From positions 3,968,001 through 4,032,000 of the forward strand of contig JASFXZ010000026.1 in NCBI GenBank assembly GCA_032209605.1: DNA of 64,000 nt. The letters run 5' to 3'. The position numbers and the translations under genes were made by a program. The first letter of the stretch is position 1. Each line of letters begins with the position of its first letter. Below the pieces are notes generated by a model, which was given only the letters and a program-made list of their open reading frames with translations, had not been told where the DNA came from and did not search any database. The DNA is from Mactromeris polynyma. Lineage: Eukaryota; Mollusca; Bivalvia; Venerida; Mactridae. Of the stretch, positions 1 through 9,984 are shown one piece after another.

Positions 1-254
1 TTGAAGAATGTTCACGTTATTATCACCTTACGTGCATTCACACAACATTACTGATGAAGGACTGAATGAGTCTCACTTAAACGATCTCAGGGATAACGGA
101 ATACACTGTCCTAAGTGCGAACATGGACGTACGCAGGCACCAAATAACTTTTAACTTAAGATGGCTGTTTCTAGAGGAAAACTACTTGTTAAGATGTCCC
201 TCCAAAAAAATACTGGTGATGGCATCGTTAGAAATAAAAGTGACTTTGCTGAGA
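1..254 (+). other. Left edge, non-satellite, with a 48-codon open frame
   Basis: A short stretch before the satellite begins. A + strand frame is open from the ATG at 8 to the TAA at 152-154. It ends in a Cys-Pro-Lys-Cys motif (HCPKCEHG) followed by TQAP. That layout resembles the last zinc pair of a TRIM-type RING finger, but the upstream Cys/His ligands are not visible, so this is at most a remnant or the end of an exon lying to the left. The rest shows nothing I recognise. Confidence 0.2.
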
Positions 255-3020
255 AACGACAAGATGGATAGATAAATAAGATGATGGACACATAAATGGA
301 TGACGGATAGATAAATAAGATGATGGATAGATAAATGGATGACGGATAAATAAATATGTGATGGATAGATAAATGGATAACGGATAGATAAATAAGATGA
401 TGGATGGATAAATAAGATGATGGATAGATAAATAAGATGATGGATACATAAATGGATGACAAATAGATAAATAAGATGTTGGATAGATAAATGGATGACG
501 AATAGATAAATAAGATGATGGATAGATAAATGGATGACGGATAGATAAACAAGATGATGGATAGATAAATAAGATGATGGATACATAAATGGATGAGGAA
601 TAGATAAATAAGATGTTGGATAGATAAATGGATGACAGATAGATAAATAAGATGATGGATAGATAAATAAGATGATGGATAGATAAATGGATGACGGATA
701 GATAAATGGATCAGGGATACATAAATAAATGATGGATAGATAAATGGATGATGGATACATAAATGGATGATGGATAGATAAATGGATGATGGATAGATAA
801 ATGGATGACAGATAGATAAATAAGATGATGGATAGATAAATAAGATGATGGATAGATAAATGGATGACAGATAGATAAATAAGATGATGTGTGTTTAGTA
901 GAAATACAAACAATTGCATTCAGATCAGTAGGGCACATTACCTTTCCAAATGCAAAAGTTTGACCTCATTGAATACTAAGTACATGTAAATAACAAATAG
1001 AAGATGTATAGATAAATGGATGACGGATCGATAAATAAGATGATGGATAGATAAATGGATGATGATAAATAAGATGACGGATAGATAAATAAGATGACGG
1101 ATAGATAAATGGATGACGAATAGATAAATAAGATGATGGATAGATAAATGGATGATGGATCAACAAATAGATGATGAATAGATACATAAAGATGATGGAT
1201 AGATAAATAAGATGATGGATAGATAAATAAGATGATGGATAGATAAATGGATGATGGATAGATAAATAAGATGATAGATAGATAAATGGATGACAGATAG
1301 ATAAATAAGATGATGGATAGATAAATGGATGATGGATAGATAAATGGATCAGAGATACATAAATAAATGATGGATATATAAATAAGATGATGGATAGATA
1401 AATGGATGACGGATAGATAAATAAGATGATGTGTGTTTAGCAGAAATACAAACAATTGCATTCAGATCAGTAGGGCACATTACCTTTCCAAATGCAAAAG
1501 TTTGACCTCATTGAATACTAAGTACATGTAAATAACAGATAGAAGATGGATAGATAAATGGATGACGGATAGATAAATAAGATGATGGATAGATAAATGG
1601 ATGACGGATAGATAAATGGATCAGGGATACATAAATAAATGATGGATAGATAAATAAGATGATGGACAGATAAATGGATGACGAATAGATAAATAAGATG
1701 ATGGATAGATAAATAGATGACGGATAGATAAATGGATGACGGATAGATAAATGGATGATGGACAGATAAATGGATGACGGATAGATAAATAAGATGATGT
1801 GTGTTTAGTAGAAATACAAACAATTGCATTCAGATCAGTCGGGCCCAACCTTTCCAAATGCAAAAGTTTGACCTCATTGAATACTAAGTACATGTAAATA
1901 ACAGATAGAAGATGGATAGATAAATAAGATGATGGATAGATAAATGGATGATTGATAGATAAATAAGATGATGGATAGATTAATGGATGACGGATAGATA
2001 AATAAGATGATGGATACATAAATGGATGCGAATAGATAAATAAGATGATGGATAGATAAATATGTGATGGATAGATAAATGGATGATTGATAGATAAATA
2101 AGATGATGGATAGATAAATGGATGTGGATAGATAAATAAGATGATGGACAGATAAATGGATGACAAATAGATAAATAAGATGATGGATAGATAAATGGAT
2201 GACGGATAGATAAATGGATGACGAATAGATAAATAAGATGATGGATAGATAAATGGATGACGGATCGATAAATAAGATGATGGATAGATAAATGGATGAT
2301 GAATAGATAAAATAAGATGACGGATAGATAAATAAGATGACGGATAGATAAATGGATGACAAATAGATAAATAAGATGATGGATAGATAAATGGATGATG
2401 GATCAACAAATAGATGATGGATAGATACATAAAGATGTTGGATAAGTAAATAAGATGATTGATAGATAAATAAGATGATGTATAGATAAATGGATGATGG
2501 ATAGATAAATAAGATGATGGATAGATAAATGGATGACAGATAGATAAATAAGTTGATGGATAGATAAATGGATGGCGGATAGATAAATAAGATGATGTGT
2601 GTTTAGTAGAAATACAAACAATTGCATTCAGATCAGTAGGGCACATTACCTTTCCAAATGCAAAAGTTTGACCTCATTGAATACTAAGTACATGTAAATA
2701 ACAGATAGAAGATGGATAGATAAATAGATGACGGATAGATAAATAAGATGATGGATAGATAAATGGATGACGGATAGATAAATGGATCAGGGATACATAA
2801 ATAAATGATGGATAGATAAATAAGATGATGGACAGATAAATGGATGACAAATAGATAAATAAGATGATGGATAGATAAATAGATGACGGATAGATAAATA
2901 AGATGATGGATAGATAAATGGATGACGGATAAATAAATATGTGATGGATAGATAAATGGATGACGGATAGATAAATAAGATGATGGATAGATAAATAAGA
3001 TGATGGATAGATAAATAAGA
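255..3020. repeat. GATA-rich minisatellite with embedded spacers
   Basis: Tandem units of about 18-20 bp built on GATGATGGATAGATAAATAA and variants (GATGACGGATAGATAAATG). The array is interrupted four times by a near-identical spacer of about 115 bp at 889-1004, 1431-1545, 1799-1910 and 2597-2710. The spacer contains CAATTGCATTCAGATCAGT and TTGACCTCATTGAATACTAA and recurs in the 49-bp satellite at 10-21 kb. The long minus-strand frames rich in Tyr, Leu, Ser, Ile and His are low-complexity translations of the repeat and are not genes. Confidence 0.95.
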
Positions 3021-3330
3021 CTCGGACTTGTTAATGTTCATTAAAGCTAGATCTAATGTGTGTAGTTTGTTTTGAAACTTATACAAGTCATTATTAACTT
3101 GTAGATGTGTGTTAAGTATGTAATCACATACTTGTTAATGTCCATTCCTAACTTTAAAGCTTAGTTGACTGATTACATGTATCATTAATCCAAATCTCAA
3201 AGCAATACAGACAATGTTTGAACCCTTCAAAGCAGGCAAACTAATCCAAGTAAAATGTTAGACCATAAACCCAATGAATTAATACCAAGCACATGTAATC
3301 ACAGACTTGTTAATGTTTATTCCTTATTTT
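3021..3330. repeat. Short degenerate piece of the 49-bp satellite family
   Basis: Contains ACTTGTTAATGTTCATT, GAAACTTATACAAGTCAT and GTATGTAATCACATACTTG. These are the same elements that make up the higher-order units of the large array at 9985-21265. It joins the GATA array to block A, in the place the 11-kb array occupies in composite copy 2. Confidence 0.85.
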
Positions 3331-4825
3331 AAGCCTTAAATGCATGTATAGAGAGATACAGTCCCTACAGGAATGCTACAAACACAAAACAATGCCATCC
3401 ACACACAGGAAATAATTTGTGTGGCAAACAAATAACTATGTTATTTTATTAATGTTCAAATTAATTTTAGTACTTATTGGATCGTAAAATTAGTAACTAT
3501 TTCGAGACTCCTTTGCTTAGAAACTATGCTTCCTCTAGCTCTTCATTTGTCATGTGACCCACTTTTGGTTTTGTTTTCAATACATACCAATGTGTTTTTT
3601 GTTTCTGGAATTATCTATCGATGAAAATGAAATGGTGAATGTGAATTATTTTGTCTAAAAGAATTGTACATGTTTAGATAATATGATTCAAGAATCGACG
3701 ATCTTATAGTGGATGAATCTGAAACTCGGATTGCTGGTCTTGAATCATCAGTGTTTGGATATTCAGATACTCGTTACAACCCTAGCCGTAAGGTGGATTA
3801 GTGTTCAATTGTATGTGACGGTCTAAGCAGAAGTATTGTATGTGGTGGTGAAGTGAAAGTGTTGTATGTGGCAGTGAAGAAAAATGCAACATCACCACTT
3901 GAATGTGATAGCAATTACAAAAGCCAAACATAGACAATAACAACAGATATTCAGATATTAAAGTAGTGTTGTTTCTGTTGAAGAAAATTCTCAACAACCA
4001 AAATATGATAAAAGTTGTGGAACACAAACCATCTCATGTGATGAGAACCATGAAGTGCAGAAAAGCAACATCAATAGCATTTTTAGGATAAAGAGTGTTA
4101 CAGCACTGACAATAGTGACGTTCTTACTGGGCAACAATTTAAGAAATTATTCACAAGATGATACACCAAGGTATGGAGAAGTCTGATGTATGTTACAGTC
4201 TCATGGAAGTGTTATAGGTGGAAGTAAGCTTGAACCAAGTGTACTTGTTTTAAACACCGAGAGTAATAAAACCAAATCAAAGAGGTTATTGAGAAGCTAG
4301 TACGGCTTCGTTTGGCTGTCAAGCCATAATAAAATTCACAAAAAGGACACAAATTAACTAGAGCACCCTAAATGTTAGACAATGAAAATAAGGATTGTGT
4401 GTGTTTTTAAATACATGTACATGTGTATATTGACAGAAATATTTGCCTATATATGCCTGCAAAAGTGATATAATAGAAATGAAAAGTTCAGTAAGGCGGT
4501 CTGTTGGAAGAGTTGTATGTGGCATTGAGGTGGAAGTGATGTATGTGGCGGTCTGGAGGAAGTGTTGAAAGTAGCAGTTAGGTGGAATTAAGTGTTGTAT
4601 TAGGCGGATAGTTGGAAGTGTTGTATGTGGCAAAGATGAAAAGACAACATCACCACTTGAATGTGATAGCAATTACAAAAGCCAAACATAGACAATAACA
4701 AGAGTGATTCAGATATAGAAGGTCATGTTCTTCACAGCGACAAAAATTCTCAACCACGGAAATATGATGATGAAAGTTGTGTGATGAGACACATACAGTG
4801 CAGAAACCAGATGTTCTAGGTGGGT
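3331..4825. repeat. Composite module copy 1, block A
   Basis: Non-tandem sequence repeated with high identity at about 21285-22795. Shared landmarks include GAGAGATACAGTCCCTACAG (about 3351 and 21299) and TATGCTTCCTCTAGCTCTTC. Block A also contains an internal duplication: about 3880-4087 resembles about 4640-4815. Coding-like traces are annotated separately. Confidence 0.9.
3968..4781 (+). pseudogene. Decayed coding-like segments (two related modules), copy 1
   Basis: Two similar stretches read as related acidic, Ser- and Asn-rich peptides. The first (3968-4087) gives VVSVEENSQQPKYDKSC and later NHEVQKSN. The second (4702-4781) gives SDSDIEGHVLHSDKNSQPRK then YDDESC. Frameshifts and stops separate them. 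The same pair occurs in copy 2, where the second module keeps a longer open frame. I infer a tandemly duplicated ancestral exon of an unidentified gene or element and recognise no family. Confidence 0.35.
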
Positions 4826-7095
4826 TACGATTGTGACAGCACAGACAATAAATTATGTCCTTTGAGAGTAACAATTGTTACAGCACAGACAATAATGATG
4901 TTCTTTGAGGGTTACATTTGTTACAGTACAAACAATAATGATGTTCTTTGAGGGTAACACATTGTTACAGTACCGACAATAATGATGTTCTTTGAGGGTA
5001 ACACATAGTTACAGTACAGACAATAATGATGTTCTTTGAGGGTTACATTTGTTACAGTACAAACAATAATGATGTTCTTTGAGGGTAACACATTGTTACA
5101 GAACAGACAATAATGATGTTCTTTGAGGGTAACACATTGTTACAGTACAGACAATAATGATGTTCTTTGAGGGTAACACATTGTTACAGTACAGACAATA
5201 ATGATGTTCTTTGAGGGTAACACATTGTTACAGTACAGACACTAATGATGTTCTTTGAGGGTAACACATTGTGACAGTACAGACAATAATGATGTTCTTT
5301 GAGGGTTACATTTGTTACAGTACAAACAATAATGATTTTCTTTGAGGGTAACACATTGTTACAGCACAGACAATAATGATGTTCTTTGAGAGTAACGATT
5401 GTTACAGCACAGACAATAATGATGTTCTTTGAGGGTAACACATTGTTACAGTACAGACAATAATGATGTGCTTTGAGGGTAACACATTGTTACAGTACAG
5501 ACAATAATGATGTTCTTTGATGGTAACACATTGTTACAGCACAGACAATAATGATGTTCTTTGAGAGTAACGATTGTTACAGCACAGACAATAATGATGT
5601 TCTTTGAGGGTTACATTTGTTACAGTACAAACCATGATGATGTTCTTTGAGGGTAACACATTGTTACAGAACAGACAATAATGATGTTCTTTGAGGGTAA
5701 CACATTGTTACAGTACAGACAATAATGATGTTCTTTGAGGGTAACACATTGTTACAGAACAGACAATAATGATGTTCTTTGAGGGTAACACATTGTGTCA
5801 GTACAGACAATAATGATGTTCTTTGAGGGTAACACATTGTTACAGAACAGACAATAATGATGTTCTTTGAGGGTAACACATTGTTACAGCACAGACAATA
5901 ATGATGTTCTTTGAGAGAAACGATTGTTACAGCACAGACAATAATGATGTTCTTTGAGGGTAACACATTGTTACAGTACAGACAATAATGATGTGCTTTG
6001 AGGGTAACACATTGTTACAGTACAGACAATAATGATGTTCTTTGATGGTAACACATTGTTACAGCACAGACAATAATGATCTTCTTTGAGAGTAACGATT
6101 GTTACAGCACAGACAATAATGATGTTCTTTGAGGGTTACATTTGTTACAGTACAAACAATGATGATGTTCTTTGAGGGTAACACATTGTTACAGAACAGA
6201 CAATAATGATGTTCTTTGAGGGTAACACATTGTTACAGTACAGACAATAATGATGTTCTTTGAGGGTAACACATTGTTACAGAACAGACAATAATGATGT
6301 TCTTTGAGGGTAACACATTGTTACAGTACAGACAATAATGATGTTCTTTGAGGGTAACACATTGTTACAGTACAGACAATAATGATGTTCTTGAGGGTAA
6401 CACATTGTTACAGTACAGACAATAATGATGTTCTTTGAGGGTTACATTTGTTACAGTACAAACAATAATGATGTTCTTTGAGGGTAACACATTGTTACAG
6501 TACAGACAATAATGATGTTCTTTGAGGGTTACATTTGTTACAGTACAAACAATAATGATGTTCTTTGAGGGTAACACATTGTTACAGTACAGACAATAAT
6601 GATGTTCTTTGAGGGTAACACATTGTTACAGTACAGACAATAATGATGTTCTTTGAGAGTAACGATTGTTACAGTACAGACAATAATGATGTTCTTTGAG
6701 AGTAACGATTGTTACAGAACAGACAATAATGATGTTCTTTGAGGGTAACACATTGTTACAGTACAAACAATAATGATGTTCTTTGAGAGTAACACATTGT
6801 TACAGTACAGACAATAATGATGTTCTTTGAGGGTAACACATTGTTACAGTACAGACAATAATGATGTTCTTTGAGGGTAGCACATTGTTACAGCACAGAC
6901 AATAATGATGTTCTTTGAGGGTAATACATTGTTACAGTACAGACAATAATGATGTTCTTTGAGGGTAACACATTGTTACAGCACAGACAATAATGATGTT
7001 CTTTGAGAGTAACGATTGTTACACATAGACAATAATGATGTTCTATGAGGGAAACACTTTGTTACAGTACAGACAATATTGATGTTCTATCTACT
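4826..7095. repeat. 44-bp minisatellite array
   Basis: About 50 tandem units of 43-44 bp; the core reads GATGTTCTTTGAGGGTAACA then CATTGTTACAGTACAGACAA. Most units hold a small inverted repeat, GTAACA-CAT-TGTTAC. A minority variant reads GGTTACATTTGTTACAG, which makes the two arms direct rather than inverted. Composite copy 2 has only about three units at 22796-22905. The period is not a multiple of three, so the minus-strand frames that run through it are chance. Confidence 0.95.
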
Positions 7096-7700
7096 AAAAT
7101 ACATGGTAGTGAGTATGCTGTTGCAGTCTATGGGAAAGATACAGAATATTACTGGACCGGAGGCTGGGTAAACTTGGAAGTTTTACTGGCTAGGAAAGAA
7201 TATTACTGGCCTGGAAATTAAAAAGGACCAAAATCGTCAAATATACTATTATATTAAGCTAAATTTTGTTCAAGATTAACAAGGTCAAGGTGTAAAATGG
7301 TTACAACAGAAGATTTTCTCCATTTCCTTTTATGCATATTATGCATATTGACATCATGTATATATAATAACTACCTGCATACTTAAATTATGAGGTCTAT
7401 TAAAAATCACAGATCGGGAAGTAAATCTGATGCTATGCCTAGTTTTAGTAGCTAAAAATGTTTACTACAAATGAAAACTATGACAATGAAGTTTTTCTCA
7501 ACATAACATTGAACAGAACATTTTTTATAAACAAATTATATACCAGTGCTCCAGATAAGAATTTACTGAATTGGGTGAAAACTTAAATTAAAATAATTGA
7601 GTGAAATCGTATGATAGACGAATAAATTGGGTGATTTTCACTCAGTTATTACACAATAATTGAGTGAAACATGTGTTGTTTTACGGCGCATCAACAGCTT
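7096..7700. repeat. Composite module copy 1, block C
   Basis: Matches about 22895-23400. Shared landmarks are CATGGTAGTGAGTATGCTGT, ACCAGTGCTCCAGATAAGAA and ATGATAGACGAATAAATTGG. The two copies diverge after about 7680, where the sequence leading into the 57-bp array begins. Confidence 0.85.
7102..7221 (+). pseudogene. Coding-like tail of block C, copy 1
   Basis: An open + frame ends at TAA 7219-7221. In copy 1 the part after VAVYGK reads toward EYYWTGGWVNLEVL. In copy 2 the frame runs SEYAVAVYGKYTEILLDQ, because one extra A shifts it. Aromatic-rich conserved reading on both sides of a single indel suggests ancestral coding sequence. No family recognised. Confidence 0.3.
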
Positions 7701-7904
7701 TGGTCATTTAGCGCGCAACAAATGTAAAAAATATGTGAAACTAAAAAAAGGCTATGTGATATACTTGTATATGTTATATTGGTGTAAATATAGTGGGTAA
7801 ACATTGGGATCATTAGGGTAAGAATATATTTTATGTACCAGGGTGAGCGAGGCAATCCTCATTCACAGGTAAGTGTAATATATGCAAGTATAGATTAAAA
7901 ATAT
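7701..7904. other. Unassigned sequence
   Basis: AT-rich sequence between block C and the 57-bp array. I see no gene, repeat or motif in it. Confidence 0.4.
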
Positions 7905-8466
7905 CATAGCTTGCAAAAGTTGAATGAGTACATTGCGAAAGTTGAATGTTGAAGTTAAATAAGTAAATGGCGAAAGTTGAATGAGTACATTGTGAAAGTT
8001 GAATGTTGAAGTTAAATAAGTAAATGGCGAAAGTTGAATGAGTACATTGCAAAAGTTGAATGTTGAAGTTGAATAAGTAAATGGCGAAAGTTGAATGAGT
8101 ACATTGCAAAAGTTGAATGTTGAAGTTGAATAAGTAAATGGTGAAAGTTGAAAGAGTACATTGTGAAAGTTGAATGTTGAAGTTGAATAAGTAAATGGCG
8201 AAAGTTGAATGAGTACATTGTGAAAGTTGAATGTTGAAGTTGAATAAGTAAATGGCGAAAGTTGAATGAGTACATTGCAAAAGTTGAATGTTGAAGTTGA
8301 ATAAGTAAATGGCGACAGTTGAAAGTTGAACAAGTGAATGGAGTAAAAGTTGAATGTTGAAGTTGAATAAGTAAATGGCGACAGTTGAAAGTTGAACAAG
8401 TGAATGGAGTTAAAGTTGAATGTTGAAAGTTTAGTAAGTAAATGGGGACAGTTGAAATTTGCAAAA
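7905..8466. repeat. 57-bp minisatellite
   Basis: About ten units; the core is GAATGAGTACATTGCGAAAG, then TTGAATGTTGAAGTTAAATA, then AGTAAATGGCGAAAG. The last units (from about 8311) change to a variant with GCGACAGTTGAAAGTTGAAC. The period is divisible by three, so all three minus-strand frames stay open for many units without implying a protein. Confidence 0.95.
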
Positions 8467-8744
8467 AAATAAATGGGGCGAAAGTGAACGTTGAATATTG
8501 TAAGCTGAATAAGTGTAGGATAGTTACGAGTGGAGTTGTCTATGTAAAATAGAGGGCAAAGCAGTGTATTGCAAAACCAAGTATATATTGCTGACTCAGA
8601 ACCCGCTCAACTACCAGGATCCTCTCATAAGGCGACACGGGTAGCAGCCCACGAAAAACGGGCAGGCACAGTGGGGGGTTGTACCCCTCTGTAGTGCGAC
8701 AGCTGGGGAATTCTAGCCCCCATCCAGCTGGGGAGGAAACATGT
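8467..8744. other. Unique stretch with a GC-richer patch
   Basis: Positions 8600-8735 are clearly GC-richer than the surroundings and include short inverted pieces (CAGCTGGGGAATTC and CCCATCCAGCTGGGG). It has no counterpart in composite copy 2. It might be a fragment of an inserted element or an old exon, but nothing is identifiable. Confidence 0.3.
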
Positions 8745-9000
8745 AAAATAGTTTTTACAATTAATCATGATTAATACTAGTAACTGTTTATCGTAACATG
8801 TCTTTCCATGACGCATAAGTTTTCTCAGCAACTATATGTCCATCGTGTTTCTGTATGTTGTTTGAGCATACAAGGTCTATGACTTTGTTGACAATGTCAA
8901 ATAATATTGGTTTAACAATGCTCTTTGAAGAAATTGGTGATGGGGATGAAAAGTAACTAAAATTGTACTTTGATTTACATTTTTGAAAATTGAGGCTTTC
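8745..9000. repeat. Composite module copy 1, block D
   Basis: Matches about 23505-23760. Shared landmarks are ACAATTAATCATGATTAATA, GACTTTGTTGACA and GAAATTGGTGATGGGGATGA (copy 2 has one base different). It marks the right end of the composite module. Confidence 0.85.
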
Positions 9001-9114
9001 TTCCTTGTTTCGACCATTTGGTAAAGTGTGTGATCTTGATCATGTAGACGCTTTCATTACTAAGTATGCACACTTTAAGCAAACTCTTGTGTGATAAAGT
9101 GACTACCATGTATG

Positions 9115-9870
9115 TTGATATAATAGAAATGAAAAAATCAGTGAGGCTGTCTGTTGGAAGTTTTGTATGTGGTGATGATGTGGAAGTGATGTGTCGGTCT
9201 GGTGGAAGTGTACTCTCCTTTAGCATCAGGCGCTGATTCTGATACCTTCATGATCACCCCTTGCTTTATAACTCCGGAAAGAATGATATGTGTCAACAGC
9301 CATTGAGCTAACCACTTGCAACGACTCGCTAATGTCTCATAAGTAAGACAGTTAACATGTGTAAATAAAGCTTATGCGAGTGTGCATTGAATAGACAGCT
9401 TTCCCTGCCGTAGTTCTAAATGGCGCTGCGACAATGAAAATTGCTAGAAAACCTAAATAAATATAACGTAAGTGGCTATCGTGTTGTCGGCATTCCAGAT
9501 TTATTCCGATGCCTGTAAATGTGTAGTGATTAAAGGTCATTTAAACAGCTGTCCATGCGGAGGAATCTGTGTATATTTAAAAATGCGTCATCTCGTTCAT
9601 ACCCAGCATCTTGTAACGCAAATTTGCAACACTTTTTGTTATACGTATCAGTACAATCCTCAATGAAAGAACGAAACACTGCCTTCTGTAAATGCTAAAT
9701 GACATGAGATAAAACCGATTAGCGAGAAAGGAGTGTAGAAAGGAGCAGTTAGGTGGAAATATTGTATGTGACATTTATAATGTTCTTTGAGGGTAACAAT
9801 TGTTACAGCACATACAATAATGATGTTCTATCTACTCAAAAACTTGGTAGTGAGTATGCTGTTAACCTTA
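9115..9870. repeat. Truncated third copy of block A/C, split by an insertion
   Basis: 9115-9211 matches 4467-4570 of block A. 9737-9870 resumes with the same sequence, then one 44-bp-type unit (9781-9825) and the start of block C (9826-9865). The single 44-bp-type unit carries a perfect 14-bp palindrome, GTAACAATTGTTAC, at 9793-9806. Confidence 0.8.
9212..9736. mobile_element. About 520-bp insertion in the third block A copy
   Basis: Absent from the two other copies of block A, where GGAAGTGT is followed directly by TGAAAGTAGCAG. It is flanked by AGTGT at 9207-9211 and again at 9732-9736, a candidate 5-bp target-site duplication. The ends resemble each other as an inverted repeat (ACTCTCCTTT at 9212 against AAAGGAGTGT at 9727, nine of ten complementary). 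It holds only short chance frames. I infer a non-autonomous DNA element of unknown family. Confidence 0.5.
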
Positions 9871-9984
9871 TTGTGATAACCCTTGCACATTCTAAATACC
9901 TGATGATTTTTGGACTGTTGTTTTCCCAGGGGTATGTGTATGGAGGTACTGCCAGGTGTATGTGGCATTCCTTGTAGCAACTTA

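Noticed and set aside
151..3086. Many long minus-strand frames rich in Tyr, Leu, Ser, Ile, His and Pro
   Set aside because: They are translations of the GATA-type minisatellite; overlapping frames are open at once and there is no non-repeat sequence conserved at codon level.
5184..6577. Minus-strand frames with repeated MLPSKNIIIVC
   Set aside because: The 43-44 bp period changes frame each unit; the reading is a by-product of the 44-bp array.
7831..8464. Three overlapping minus-strand frames of 130-180 codons
   Set aside because: The 57-bp period is a multiple of three, so all frames remain open; no codon bias or start context supports coding.
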